DNA of 10,636 nucleotides from an uncultured Senegalimassilia sp. (GCF_934636665.1 NZ_CAKUAT010000029.1:1-10636); one strand, 5' to 3'. Counted from the first letter of the stretch, positions 1 through 7,403 are shown. Made by a program: numbers and translations. Notes: generated by a model from the letters alone, not told the origin.

Positions 1-204
1 TCCGATTCGCCGTCCGCTCGCGCTGCCCTCGGCAGCGCCTAGCGAGAACGGCTTACACCAACATTGCCGACACTACCCTATGGGCGTGACGGAGAGTCGA
101 CGCTGTGCATGTTGACCTCGGTATGACGCCAGGCTCCCTTCGCCATCCCTAATGCGTACCCCTGATGGATTTCCATGCGCAGGGAAACCGGGTGAAATCG
201 CCTG
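1..204. other. upstream flank, no confident gene
   Basis: I can support no gene here. The plus-strand frame beginning at base 1 stays open as a Ser/Ala-rich stretch to a TAG at 40-42 and could be the last 13 codons of a gene lying upstream. The other two plus frames are also open over this short length, so the reading is not distinguishable from chance. A GC hairpin at 20-38 and a 12-base palindrome (ATGGA-TT-TCCAT) at 165-176 are the visible structures. No tRNA or repeat array is seen. Confidence 0.4.
20..38. terminator. GC-rich hairpin, possible terminator of an upstream gene
   Basis: GCGCTGCC (20-27) and GGCAGCGC (31-38) form a perfect 8-bp stem with a CTC loop. It lies where an upstream gene could end and before the mreB promoter region. 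No T-run follows on either strand, so a classical intrinsic terminator is not established; it could be a processing or stability element instead. Confidence 0.3.
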
Positions 205-213
205 TGCTAGAAT
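205..213 (+). promoter_or_regulatory. candidate extended -10 promoter of the mre operon
   Basis: TG (205-206), one base, then TAGAAT (208-213) matches an extended -10 element for a housekeeping sigma factor. No good -35 hexamer sits 16-18 bases upstream (184-190 is A-rich with CCG), which extended -10 promoters can tolerate. Transcription would begin near 219-222, giving a leader of about 30 bases before the mreB start. The element lies between GTGAAA (192-197) and TTTCAC (218-223), and GTTTC-ACTA-GAAAC (217-230) covers the predicted start site, so a repressor site or leader hairpin is possible. Confidence 0.45.
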
Positions 214-252
214 CTGGTTTCACTAGAAACGTAGCACAAGGGGTTTGCCTAC

Positions 253-1308
253 ATGTCATTCTTGGATTTCTTCTCGGGTCTTACTGGCCAGATGTCGTGC
301 GACATGGCCATCGACCTCGGCACCGCGAATACCCTGGTCGCCATTCCCGGCGAAGGCATCGTCGTCAACGAGCCTTCCGTCGTCGCAATCGAGAAAAGCA
401 CCCATCGCGTCCTGGCCGTCGGCCACGAGGCGAAGAACATGATCAACCATACGCCCGACGCGTTCTCGGCCGAGCACCCGCTGCATGACGGCGTGGTGGC
501 CGATTACGACGTAACCGAGGCTATGATCAGCGCGTTCATCAACAAGGCCGCGCCGCGCAAGTACCCGTGGCAGGCCAAGCCCCGCATCGTCATCTGCATC
601 CCTTGCGGCGCCACCTCCGTTGAGAAGCGCGCCGTGTTCGAGGCCGCCGTGCAGGCGGGCGCCCGCCAGGCGTACCTGATCGAGGAGCCTATGGCCGCTG
701 CCATGGGCGCCGACCTGCCCGTCACCGAGCCTACCGGCTCCATGGTCGTCGATATCGGCGGCGGTACCACCGAGGTGGCCGTTATCTCCCTGGGCGGCAT
801 CGTCACGTCCTCCAGCCTGCGCTTGGCCGGCAACCGCATGGACGAGGCCATCGCCATGCACCTGCGCGACCTTCTGGGCATCAAGATCGGCGAGCGCACC
901 GCCGAGATCATCAAGATCAAAATCGGCTCCATCCTTCCGTTCGAGGACGGCCGCGAGCGCGACATGATCATCTCCGGCCAGGACGTCATCACCGAGCAGC
1001 CCAAGGAAGTCACCATCCAGTCCGAGGATGTGCGCCAGGCGCTCATCGCCCCGTGCGAGGAGATGGTGGTGCATATCAAGGAGACGTTCAAGAAGACCAA
1101 CCCCGACCTGGCGTCGGACATCATCCAGAACGGCATCCTGCTCACCGGCGGCGGCGGCCTGCTTTCCGGCTTGGACCGCTACCTTACCGATAAGCTGGAG
1201 ATTCCCGTGTGGGTGAGCGAGACGGCTTTGACGAACGTGGTCATGGGCTGCCTGAAGGTTCTCGAAACCCCGCAGGCGCTCAAGCAGACGCTCATGCGAT
1301 CGAAATAG
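253..1308 (+). CDS. mreB: MreB, actin-like rod-shape-determining protein
   Basis: MreB is a bacterial actin homologue that polymerises with ATP into short membrane-bound filaments and orients the elongasome. The 351-residue length is normal for the family. The N-terminus is a short hydrophobic segment (residues 2-12, SFLDFFSGLTG) suited to membrane insertion. The phosphate-1 loop DLGTANT is at 21-27, the EEP connect-1 motif at 144-146, phosphate-2 DIGGGTTEVAV at 167-177 and the adenosine loop GILLTGGGGLL at 294-304. IPCGATSVEKRAV (116-128) also fits the family. The ATG is preceded by AAGGGG at 238-243, nine bases upstream. It is the first gene of the operon, with mreC 15 bases downstream. The main alternative is a paralogue such as Mbl, but mreC and mreD beside it favour MreB. 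Confidence 0.97.
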   Translation: MSFLDFFSGLTGQMSCDMAIDLGTANTLVAIPGEGIVVNEPSVVAIEKSTHRVLAVGHEAKNMINHTPDAFSAEHPLHDGVVADYDVTEAMISAFINKAAPRKYPWQAKPRIVICIPCGATSVEKRAVFEAAVQAGARQAYLIEEPMAAAMGADLPVTEPTGSMVVDIGGGTTEVAVISLGGIVTSSSLRLAGNRMDEAIAMHLRDLLGIKIGERTAEIIKIKIGSILPFEDGRERDMIISGQDVITEQPKEVTIQSEDVRQALIAPCEEMVVHIKETFKKTNPDLASDIIQNGILLTGGGGLLSGLDRYLTDKLEIPVWVSETALTNVVMGCLKVLETPQALKQTLMRSK

Positions 1309-1323
1309 GACAGCCTCAACGTT

Positions 1324-2328
1324 ATGGCTCTTAATTTTCAACAACAAAGCTCGGCGCTTATGCGCCGAGCGCTGCTTATAGGCTTGATTGCGGCCAGCAT
1401 CATCATGATTACGGCTTATGGTCGCGAGGGCTCGGCCGGTCCGCTGCACACGCTGCAGTCGGCGGTGTCGGGCGCCGTCAGCCCGCTGCGCATCGTGGGC
1501 GGCTCGGTGGAGGCCGCAACCTCCACGGTGGGCGACACCATGGAGAACATCACGGCCGACCAGAACACCTTGACGGGCTTGCGCGAGTACAACAGCCAGC
1601 TTGAGCAGCAGTATGCCCAGATGGAAGAATATAAGCAGGAAGCGCAGCGCCTGCAGAAGCTGCTCGATCTGAAGGACAACTACCAGATCGAGGGCACGGG
1701 CGCGCGCGTCATCGGCCGAAGCTCCGAGGCGTGGAGCCAGACGGTCATCATCAACAAGGGCACGAACGAGGGCATCTCGACCGGTCAAACGGTTATCGGG
1801 ACCTCCGGCGTGGTGGGCCAGGTGGTGTCGGCCAGCGGAAGCACCGCGACGGTGCGCTTGCTCACCGACCCGCAATCCGGCGCCGCGGCCATGGTTCAGT
1901 CCAGCCGCGCCGAGGGCATCCTGCGCGGTAGCCTGATCGGCCTTCTGTATCTTGAGGACCTGGATGCCGATGCCGAGGTCAACGTCGGCGATGTCATCGT
2001 CACCTCGGGTCTGGGCGGAAGCTACGCGCGCGGCCTTATCATCGGCACGGTGGTGAAGGTGGACGCCCAGCAAGGCGATACCAGCCGACGCATCGTGGTT
2101 TCCCCGAACGATTCCATCGACACGCTCGAGGATGTGCTGGTGGTTTCCAGCGTGGGCGCATCCGATGACGACGATTCGGGTTCCACAGCCTCCGGCAGCT
2201 CGACTTCCACAAGCGGCTCCAATAGCTCCAGCGGATCCAACACGGAAAGTTCGAGCAGCTCCTCGTCGAGCTCGAGCAGTTCCAATAACTCCGGCAACGG
2301 CAATTCGTCCAATGAAGGGGGGCGCTAG
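1324..2328 (+). CDS. mreC: MreC, rod-shape-determining scaffold protein with Ser-rich tail
   Basis: MreC is a bitopic membrane protein whose extracytoplasmic part binds and activates PBP2-RodA. In its 334 residues I see a short cytoplasmic N-terminus ending in RR (14-15), a membrane helix at about 16-32, a coiled coil at about 74-118, and the beta-rich MreC domain at about 120-278, including the typical GTNEGISTGQTVI and VVGQVV stretches. Residues 279-334 are a low-complexity acidic then Ser/Asn/Gly tail with a run of 12 serines (309-320) that is absent from the MreC proteins I know. The start codon has only a weak AGGA overlapping the mreB stop, about 13 bases upstream. Codons 9-16 form a perfect 9-bp hairpin. 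The last codons carry the Shine-Dalgarno sequence for mreD, two bases downstream. Confidence 0.95.
   Translation: MALNFQQQSSALMRRALLIGLIAASIIMITAYGREGSAGPLHTLQSAVSGAVSPLRIVGGSVEAATSTVGDTMENITADQNTLTGLREYNSQLEQQYAQMEEYKQEAQRLQKLLDLKDNYQIEGTGARVIGRSSEAWSQTVIINKGTNEGISTGQTVIGTSGVVGQVVSASGSTATVRLLTDPQSGAAAMVQSSRAEGILRGSLIGLLYLEDLDADAEVNVGDVIVTSGLGGSYARGLIIGTVVKVDAQQGDTSRRIVVSPNDSIDTLEDVLVVSSVGASDDDDSGSTASGSSTSTSGSNSSSGSNTESSSSSSSSSSSSNNSGNGNSSNEGGR
1349..1370. promoter_or_regulatory. perfect 9-bp hairpin inside the 5' end of mreC
   Basis: GCTCGGCGC (1349-1357) and GCGCCGAGC (1362-1370) pair perfectly around a TTAT loop, within codons 9-16 of mreC. The preceding bases 1330-1348 are A/T-rich, unlike the surrounding sequence. 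On the plus strand it could slow translation or affect mRNA stability between mreB and mreC. On the minus strand it is followed by a T-rich stretch (TTTGTTGTTG), the layout of a weak intrinsic terminator against antisense transcripts. Function is inferred only from structure. Confidence 0.4.
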
Positions 2329-2330
2329 CC

Positions 2331-2855
2331 ATGGGCGAGAAGAACAACCTGGTGCTGGTGGTGGGCGCTATCGTGGCGTTTGTGCTTCAAATCGCGCTGG
2401 CCCCGGCTGTGGCGTTGTTCTCGGCGCAGCCGAACTTCCTGCTGGCCTATGCGCTGGTCGTGGCCATCGTCATCCCCACGGAGGCGGGCCCGGTGCTGCC
2501 GTTTGTCATGGGCCTTCTATACGACCTTACGGGCACGGGCCCGGTGGGCGGCATGGCGCTTCTGCTGGTCATTGTGTGCTTCTTGGCTTCCCGCGTGTTT
2601 TCGCTGGTGGATAACGACACGCTGTTCATGCCGCTGGCCATCTTCACGGCCTGTGCGCTTCTGGCCGAGCTTTGCTACGGCATGCTGCTTATGGCATGCG
2701 GGCTTGCCGCCAACCCTGTGGAGGCGCTGTTCACTCGCGCCCTTCCGTGCGCGCTGTACGACTGCGCCGTGGGCCTGGTGGTCTACTTCGTCATGGCGCG
2801 GCTGCTTGCCGGCGGCGCCCAGGACCGCGGTCTGCGCACGCCGAAACTGCGATAG
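2331..2855 (+). CDS. mreD: MreD, rod-shape-determining membrane protein
   Basis: MreD is the small polytopic membrane protein of the elongasome, which binds MreC. The 174-residue product is almost wholly hydrophobic, with about five or six membrane segments (roughly residues 7-28, 35-50, 52-66, 73-90, 98-122 and 136-160) and a basic C-terminal tail. The PNFLLAYALVVAIVIP stretch and the GLLYDLTGTGPVGG motif are characteristic of MreD. The ATG follows GAAGGGGGG (2314-2322), which overlaps the end of mreC, suggesting translational coupling; PBP2 starts nine bases downstream. Sequence conservation in this family is low, so position between mreC and PBP2 supports the call strongly. Confidence 0.92.
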   Translation: MGEKNNLVLVVGAIVAFVLQIALAPAVALFSAQPNFLLAYALVVAIVIPTEAGPVLPFVMGLLYDLTGTGPVGGMALLLVIVCFLASRVFSLVDNDTLFMPLAIFTACALLAELCYGMLLMACGLAANPVEALFTRALPCALYDCAVGLVVYFVMARLLAGGAQDRGLRTPKLR

Positions 2856-2864
2856 GGGGCGCGC

Positions 2865-5030
2865 ATGTTCGCAGCTATCGTAGCCGGCTTCGTGGCCCTA
2901 TTGGTGGTCGCTGCCATCCTGGTGGCGGTCTACGCGGTGCTTCGCAGCCGGAAGACCGAGAACGTCAGCGTCAAGCGCGACGTTCGCTCCATCCAATCGG
3001 TGGGCGTGAGCAGCTCGCTTCCCGATTCGCATCGTGTGCCGGCAGGCGGCGTCGCCCGCGGCGGAACGCCCGCTCAGCCGGTTGCCAACCCCGGCGACAA
3101 CCTGAAAAGCCGCTTCACCGCCATGGGCGTTGTGGCGGGTCTGATCTTCGGCACGCTTGCCACGAAGTTGTGGAGCATGCAGGTGCTTGCCGGCGAATCA
3201 TTCAAAAAGGAGTCCGAGGACAATCAATACACTACGGTGTACACTCCTGCGCCGCGCGGCTATATTCTGGATGCCGACGGCAACGTCATCGTGAAGAACC
3301 GCACGTCCCTTACGGTGCTCGCCGAACCCGACGTCGCCAACGACCATGATGTGGTCGCCCGTCTGTCCACGGTGCTGGGCGTTCCGACCGGCATCGTGCG
3401 CAAGCGCATCGCCGACGCAACGAGCGGCGCGCAAAGCCAGCGCGTGGTGGCAAGCGACGCCAGCATGCGCAACGTCGCCTTCATCGCCGAGCATGCCGAT
3501 GCGTTCCCGGGCATCACCGTGCAAACCCGCACGGTCCGCGATTATCCCCATGGCGCCCTTGCGGCGCATGCGGTGGGTTATACCGGCAGCGTGACCAGCG
3601 ACGATATCGCAAGCGTGGCCGAAGGCCGCGACCTTGAGCTGGGCGACTCGGTGGGCCGCAGCGGCATCGAGCAGATGTATGACAACCTGCTTGCCGGCGA
3701 CCATGGCGAGCGCAAGGTCATGGCGGACGCGCAGGGCAACGTGGTGGAAGTGGTCAGCGAAACGCAGCCCGTTAAGGGCTCGGACGTGCATACCACCCTG
3801 AAGTCGCACGTGCAGTACGTGGCCGACAAGGCGCTTGCCGATATGATCTGCCCCGATGGCGGCGCCATCGGCTCGGGCAAGGGCACGGGCGGCGCCGTGG
3901 TGGTCATGGACGTCACCGACGGCAGCATCGTGGCGCTTTCCAGCTATCCCACGTTCACGCCTTCCACCTTCGTGGGCGGCATCACGCAAGACGAGCTCGA
4001 CCTGCTGCAATCCTCGGCCGCGTTCAGCCCGCTGCTCAACCGCGCCATCCAGGGCACTTACCCCGCCGCTTCCACGTACAAGACGTTCACCGGCTTGGCG
4101 GCGCTTGAAAACGGTATGGCCACGGCAACCGAGACCTGGGATTGCACCGGCAGTTGGGACGGTTTCGGTTCGGGCGATGTGCAGAAGTGCTGGAAGAAGC
4201 AGGGCCATGGCACGCTCGATTTCCGCGGCGGCATCGTGAACTCATGCGACACCGTGTATTACGACATCGGCTACAAGTTTTGGGACGCCGCTGCGAACAA
4301 GGGCAAATCGGCAACGTTGCTGCAGGATTTCCTGAAGCGCTACCGTTTGGACCAAACCACCGGTATCGACCTTAACGGCGAAACCTCGGGTCGTATCCCT
4401 ACGCCCGAGTGGAAGCAGGAATACTTCCGCGACACTCCCGAGGATGCCCAGTGGAAGGGCGGCGACTATACGAACATGTGCATCGGCCAGGGCTACGTGC
4501 TGGTCACGCCCATGGAGATCGCGGTAGCCTACGGCGCCATCGCGTCTGGCAACATCGTCAAGCCGCATCTGCTCAAAGAGGTGCGCAACGCCGGCGGCGA
4601 TGTGGCGCTTACGTATCAGCCGCAGGTTCTGGATACGCCTGACGTCTCCATGGCCGACCTTGCCGTGGTGCGCAATGCGCTTCGCGGAGTGACCACCGAC
4701 AACGAGGAGATCGCCAAGCTGTTCAACGATCAAGGTATCGACCCGGATACGGTTGCGTGTAAAACCGGTACGGCCGAATACACTGATATGGAGGACACGG
4801 CATGGTTCGCCTGCTATGCCCCCTATGACGACCCGAAGTACGTGCTCGCCTGCGTCGTCGAGCACGGCGGCGGCGGTTCATCGGTGGCGGCGCCGATCGG
4901 CGCGCAGGTCATGGCTGCGGCGCTTTCCTCGACCAACGCCTCGGATGGGGAAGTCGGCGATATCGCGGGCTCTTCGGGCAAGTCGGAAGCCGGCGCCGGC
5001 AAGGGCACGTCAAGCGGACGTTCGGACTAA
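2865..5030 (+). CDS. mrdA: penicillin-binding protein 2, elongasome transpeptidase
   Basis: This class B PBP crosslinks stem peptides in glycan made by RodA, outside the cell membrane. The 721-residue protein has the conserved PAPRGYILDADG stretch at 128-139, a dimerisation/pedestal region to about 320, then the transpeptidase domain. Its catalytic motifs are STYK (Ser403, Lys406), SCD (460-462, the SxD form usual in PBP2) and KTGT (633-636), with CWKKQGHG between the first two. It is longer than typical because of a second N-terminal membrane helix: residues 4-26 are hydrophobic and followed by RSRK, then a ~55-residue basic linker precedes the usual anchor at about 86-106. Positive-inside rules predict N-out, cytoplasmic linker, and catalytic domain outside. 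A Ser/Gly-rich tail follows at about 688-721. AGGGGG (2854-2859) overlaps the mreD stop and supports this start; the internal Met87 has no visible ribosome site. Confidence 0.95.
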   Translation: MFAAIVAGFVALLVVAAILVAVYAVLRSRKTENVSVKRDVRSIQSVGVSSSLPDSHRVPAGGVARGGTPAQPVANPGDNLKSRFTAMGVVAGLIFGTLATKLWSMQVLAGESFKKESEDNQYTTVYTPAPRGYILDADGNVIVKNRTSLTVLAEPDVANDHDVVARLSTVLGVPTGIVRKRIADATSGAQSQRVVASDASMRNVAFIAEHADAFPGITVQTRTVRDYPHGALAAHAVGYTGSVTSDDIASVAEGRDLELGDSVGRSGIEQMYDNLLAGDHGERKVMADAQGNVVEVVSETQPVKGSDVHTTLKSHVQYVADKALADMICPDGGAIGSGKGTGGAVVVMDVTDGSIVALSSYPTFTPSTFVGGITQDELDLLQSSAAFSPLLNRAIQGTYPAASTYKTFTGLAALENGMATATETWDCTGSWDGFGSGDVQKCWKKQGHGTLDFRGGIVNSCDTVYYDIGYKFWDAAANKGKSATLLQDFLKRYRLDQTTGIDLNGETSGRIPTPEWKQEYFRDTPEDAQWKGGDYTNMCIGQGYVLVTPMEIAVAYGAIASGNIVKPHLLKEVRNAGGDVALTYQPQVLDTPDVSMADLAVVRNALRGVTTDNEEIAKLFNDQGIDPDTVACKTGTAEYTDMEDTAWFACYAPYDDPKYVLACVVEHGGGGSSVAAPIGAQVMAAALSSTNASDGEVGDIAGSSGKSEAGAGKGTSSGRSD

Positions 5031-5035
5031 CGGGA

Positions 5036-5041
5036 AGGAGG
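5036..5041 (+). promoter_or_regulatory. strong Shine-Dalgarno site fixing the rodA start
   Basis: AGGAGG, within GGGAAGGAGGG, lies five bases before ATG 5047 in the gap after the PBP2 stop. The same reading frame is open back to an ATG at 4753, but that lies deep inside PBP2 and would add about 98 Arg-rich residues with no resemblance to RodA, so 5047 is the real start. Confidence 0.9.
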
Positions 5042-5046
5042 GCGCT

Positions 5047-6246
5047 ATGGCGCAGTTACCGCAAATCGATTCGCTTCGTCGCCCCAATGCGGCGGCATCA
5101 GCTGCATCCAAGCCGCGCCGTTTCCCGTGGCTGCACCTGCCGCTTGCCATCGTGGCCACGTTGCTGGTGGGATACGGCCTGATCATCGTGTATTCCGCTG
5201 TCCGCGCGGACGGCGATTACCAGTACAGCCGCCAGCTCGGCGGCGTTGCTGTGGGCCTTGTGTTCATGATTTTGGTGTGGCGGTTCGATTACCGGCGCCT
5301 GTCGGATTACACCACGCTGTTCCTTATCATCAACGTGGTGCTCATCATGTCGCCGCACATACCGGGACTCGGCACCGATGCCGGCATGGGTGCGAAAAGC
5401 TGGATCAAGCTGGGCATGCAGATCCAGCCCGGTGAGTTCGCCAAGATCACCGTCATCCTCATGGATGCCGCGGTCATGGCGCGCTACGGCGGCAACCTGG
5501 ATGATCCGCGCGAGTACGTGAAAGCTCTAGGCATCATGATGGTGCCGTTCGTGTGCATCATGACGCAGCCCGACCTGGGCACCGGCCTGGTGTATCTGTG
5601 CATTGCGGCGTTCGCCCTGGTCATGGGCGGCGCTAACACGAAGTACCTGCTGATAACGCTTGGATTGTTCGTGGCCGCCGTCGTGGCGGTGTTCGCCATA
5701 GACGAGGTCATCAAATCCTCCACGGGCGAGTACAAGCTGCTCAAGCAGTACCAGCGCAACCGCTTGCTCGTGTTCATGGACCAATCCGGCACGGCAACCA
5801 CCGATGAGGGCTACAACCTGCAGCAGGCGAAGGTGGCCATCGGCTCGGGCGGCCTGTTCGGCAAGGGCTTGTTCCAGGGCACGCAACATTCGCTGGGCCT
5901 TCTCCCCGAGGCGCCCACCGACTTCATCTTCTGCGTGCTTGCCGAGGAGCTGGGATTTTTGGGCGCGCTCGTGCTGCTCGGTTTGTACGTCGCGCTGGTT
6001 TTGATAAGCTTCCGCATAGCCCGCAGCTCCGGTGACCTGTTCGGCTTGGTCATCGTGATGTGCGTCGTGGGCATGTGGTTGTTCCAGATCTTGGAGAACA
6101 TCGGCATGGACTGCGGCCTGATGCCCATCACGGGCATTCCGTTGCCGTTCATGAGCTACGGATCGTCGTTTATGGTGGTGAACTTCGTCATGCTGGGCAT
6201 GATCGGCTCGGTGTGGTCCCACAATGCGACGCTCAAGCAGCATTAA
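5047..6246 (+). CDS. rodA: RodA, SEDS-family peptidoglycan glycosyltransferase
   Basis: RodA polymerises lipid II into glycan strands at the outer face of the membrane and works as a complex with PBP2, encoded immediately upstream with a 16-base gap. The 399-residue product has a basic cytoplasmic N-terminus (RRPNAAASAASKPRRF) and about ten membrane segments. SEDS signatures include GAKSWIKLGMQIQPGEFAK (starting near residue 117), QPDLGTGLVYL, and EAPTDFIFCVLAEELGF, in which Asp292 corresponds to the catalytic Asp of characterised RodA/FtsW proteins. The C-terminal GIPLPFMSYGSSFM also fits, with SYGSS in place of the common SYGGS. Position next to PBP2 and MreBCD argues for RodA rather than FtsW. 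The following gene starts 15 bases downstream. Confidence 0.95.
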   Translation: MAQLPQIDSLRRPNAAASAASKPRRFPWLHLPLAIVATLLVGYGLIIVYSAVRADGDYQYSRQLGGVAVGLVFMILVWRFDYRRLSDYTTLFLIINVVLIMSPHIPGLGTDAGMGAKSWIKLGMQIQPGEFAKITVILMDAAVMARYGGNLDDPREYVKALGIMMVPFVCIMTQPDLGTGLVYLCIAAFALVMGGANTKYLLITLGLFVAAVVAVFAIDEVIKSSTGEYKLLKQYQRNRLLVFMDQSGTATTDEGYNLQQAKVAIGSGGLFGKGLFQGTQHSLGLLPEAPTDFIFCVLAEELGFLGALVLLGLYVALVLISFRIARSSGDLFGLVIVMCVVGMWLFQILENIGMDCGLMPITGIPLPFMSYGSSFMVVNFVMLGMIGSVWSHNATLKQH

Positions 6247-6261
6247 GCGAAAGGATGCCCT

Positions 6262-7386
6262 ATGCAGCTTCCTGTTGATATCGGTGCGCTGTTGGAAGAG
6301 GCCGTCAACGTAGAGGCCGCCCGCGCCACGCCGCTTTCGGTAAGCGTCTATGTGGACGAAACGGCGCCGGGCGACGTTGCCGCGCATGTGCGCCAGGCGT
6401 TCGCCAGCGCTTCCGACACGGCGCGTGTTTCGCTCATCTACCTGGATGGACGCGAGTTCGCTCCCAGCTCCGGCGATGACATGGCCTGCATCGTGGCGGG
6501 CCTCAATGAGAACGTGGGCGCCTATTCCCGCGCTTGCCGCAAGGCCGGGGTGCCCGCCATGGTGGTCACCACGCTCCCGCAGCTGGTGGGGGCTATCGCC
6601 AAGGCGGCCGGTTGCGCCATCCCCGAGGCCGACATCGTGGCACCCAAGCTCACGGCGAGGGTGTACGAGCACGTGTCCACGGCCGCGGGCCAGGGGCCGG
6701 CGATCACGGCTTCGTGGGGTGCGCCCAAGCCGCCGGAAAACGGCGATGTGGGCATTTACGAGCCCATCGAGCTGATCGATGACGCGCGGGCCACGCTCGA
6801 CGCGCGCATGGGCCAATGGGTGTGCGCGGCCTGCCGCGCCAAGCGCCTGGCGTTCGCGCAGGCCTTCCCGTTCGTTCGTCGTCCGCTGGCCTTGGAGACG
6901 GTCAGCGCCACGTCCGTGCAGAACGCCGGCGTGGGGCTGCTGTTTCTCATCCCGGGCGCCGACCTTCCCGTGATGACGCTCAACCAGGCTAAGATGCTGC
7001 TCCAGATCGCTGCGGCCTACGGGCAATCCATCGACGCCGGGCGCGTGCGCGAGCTTGCCGCTCTGGTGGGCGGCGCGTTCGCGTGCCGCGCGGTCGCGCG
7101 TCAGCTTGCCGCCGCTGTGCCGGTGCTCGGATGGGCCGTGAAGGCCGCGGTGGGCTATTCGGGCACGCTTGCCATGGGCCGTGCCGCTGTGGAGTTCTAC
7201 GAAGGCGGGCCGACGGTGGCGAAGTTCGCCGAGTACGTTTCCGCCGCGCGCGACAAGGTGATCGCTGCTGCCGCGAAGCAGGCCGCGGGTGCCGCCGCCG
7301 ACAACGGCGCGGCCGCCGTGGAAGCCGTTCGCCAAAAGGCAACCGATGCCGCCGCGGGTCTGCGCGCCCGCATTTCCCGACGCTAA
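6262..7386 (+). CDS. uncharacterised protein with DUF697-like C-terminal domain
   Basis: The function is unknown. Residues about 217-315 resemble DUF697 (the domain of E. coli YcjF and of some GTPase fusions): the stretch begins NAGVGLLFLIPGADLPVMT, continues through LLQIAAAYG and a RVRELAALVGG helix, then has two hydrophobic helices (AAAVPVLGWAVKAA and GTLAMGRAAVEFY). The N-terminal half (about 24-125) looks alpha/beta, with strands SVSVYVD, VSLIYLDG, MACIVAGL and PAMVVTT, reminiscent of a Rossmann or GTPase core. No GxxxxGK[ST] P-loop or NKxD motif is present, so nucleotide hydrolysis is not expected. A lone CxxC lies at 188-191. The C-terminal ~50 residues are Ala-rich and probably helical. 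The ATG follows AAGGA (6251-6255) at six bases. It sits between rodA and the radical-SAM gene, so a membrane-associated role near the elongasome is possible but unproven. Confidence 0.75.
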   Translation: MQLPVDIGALLEEAVNVEAARATPLSVSVYVDETAPGDVAAHVRQAFASASDTARVSLIYLDGREFAPSSGDDMACIVAGLNENVGAYSRACRKAGVPAMVVTTLPQLVGAIAKAAGCAIPEADIVAPKLTARVYEHVSTAAGQGPAITASWGAPKPPENGDVGIYEPIELIDDARATLDARMGQWVCAACRAKRLAFAQAFPFVRRPLALETVSATSVQNAGVGLLFLIPGADLPVMTLNQAKMLLQIAAAYGQSIDAGRVRELAALVGGAFACRAVARQLAAAVPVLGWAVKAAVGYSGTLAMGRAAVEFYEGGPTVAKFAEYVSAARDKVIAAAAKQAAGAAADNGAAAVEAVRQKATDAAAGLRARISRR

Positions 7387-7396
7387 TCTTGTTTCC

Positions 7397-7403
7397 GAGG
7401 GGG
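7397..7403 (+). promoter_or_regulatory. Shine-Dalgarno site supporting a GTG start
   Basis: GAGGGGG lies five bases before GTG 7409. The frame is open upstream to an ATG at 7289, but that lies within the preceding gene, lacks a ribosome site and would add a Pro/Arg-rich leader foreign to the family. From GTG 7409 the product begins TDLWPRLEPLLA and reaches PARYLNHEFG, as expected for this radical-SAM family. Confidence 0.85.

Noticed and set aside
256..2073. 605-codon open frame on the minus strand opposite mreB and mreC
   Set aside because: It is a shadow of two well-supported genes and its product is low-complexity His/Arg/Ala-rich with no domain.
2317..2322. G6 run at the end of mreC as a possible frameshift site
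   Set aside because: mreC ends normally six bases later and mreD has its own start; the run is better explained as the mreD ribosome-binding site.
4242..4250. SCD in place of the SxN motif of PBP2
   Set aside because: SxD at this position is normal for PBP2-type transpeptidases, so it is not a lost catalytic residue.
4753..5046. Upstream extension of the rodA frame to an ATG inside PBP2
   Set aside because: The extra residues are Arg/Pro-rich, unlike any SEDS N-terminus, and a strong AGGAGG sits five bases before ATG 5047.
5527..7335. 602-codon open frame on the minus strand
   Set aside because: It is antisense to rodA and the following gene, with shadow-like composition.
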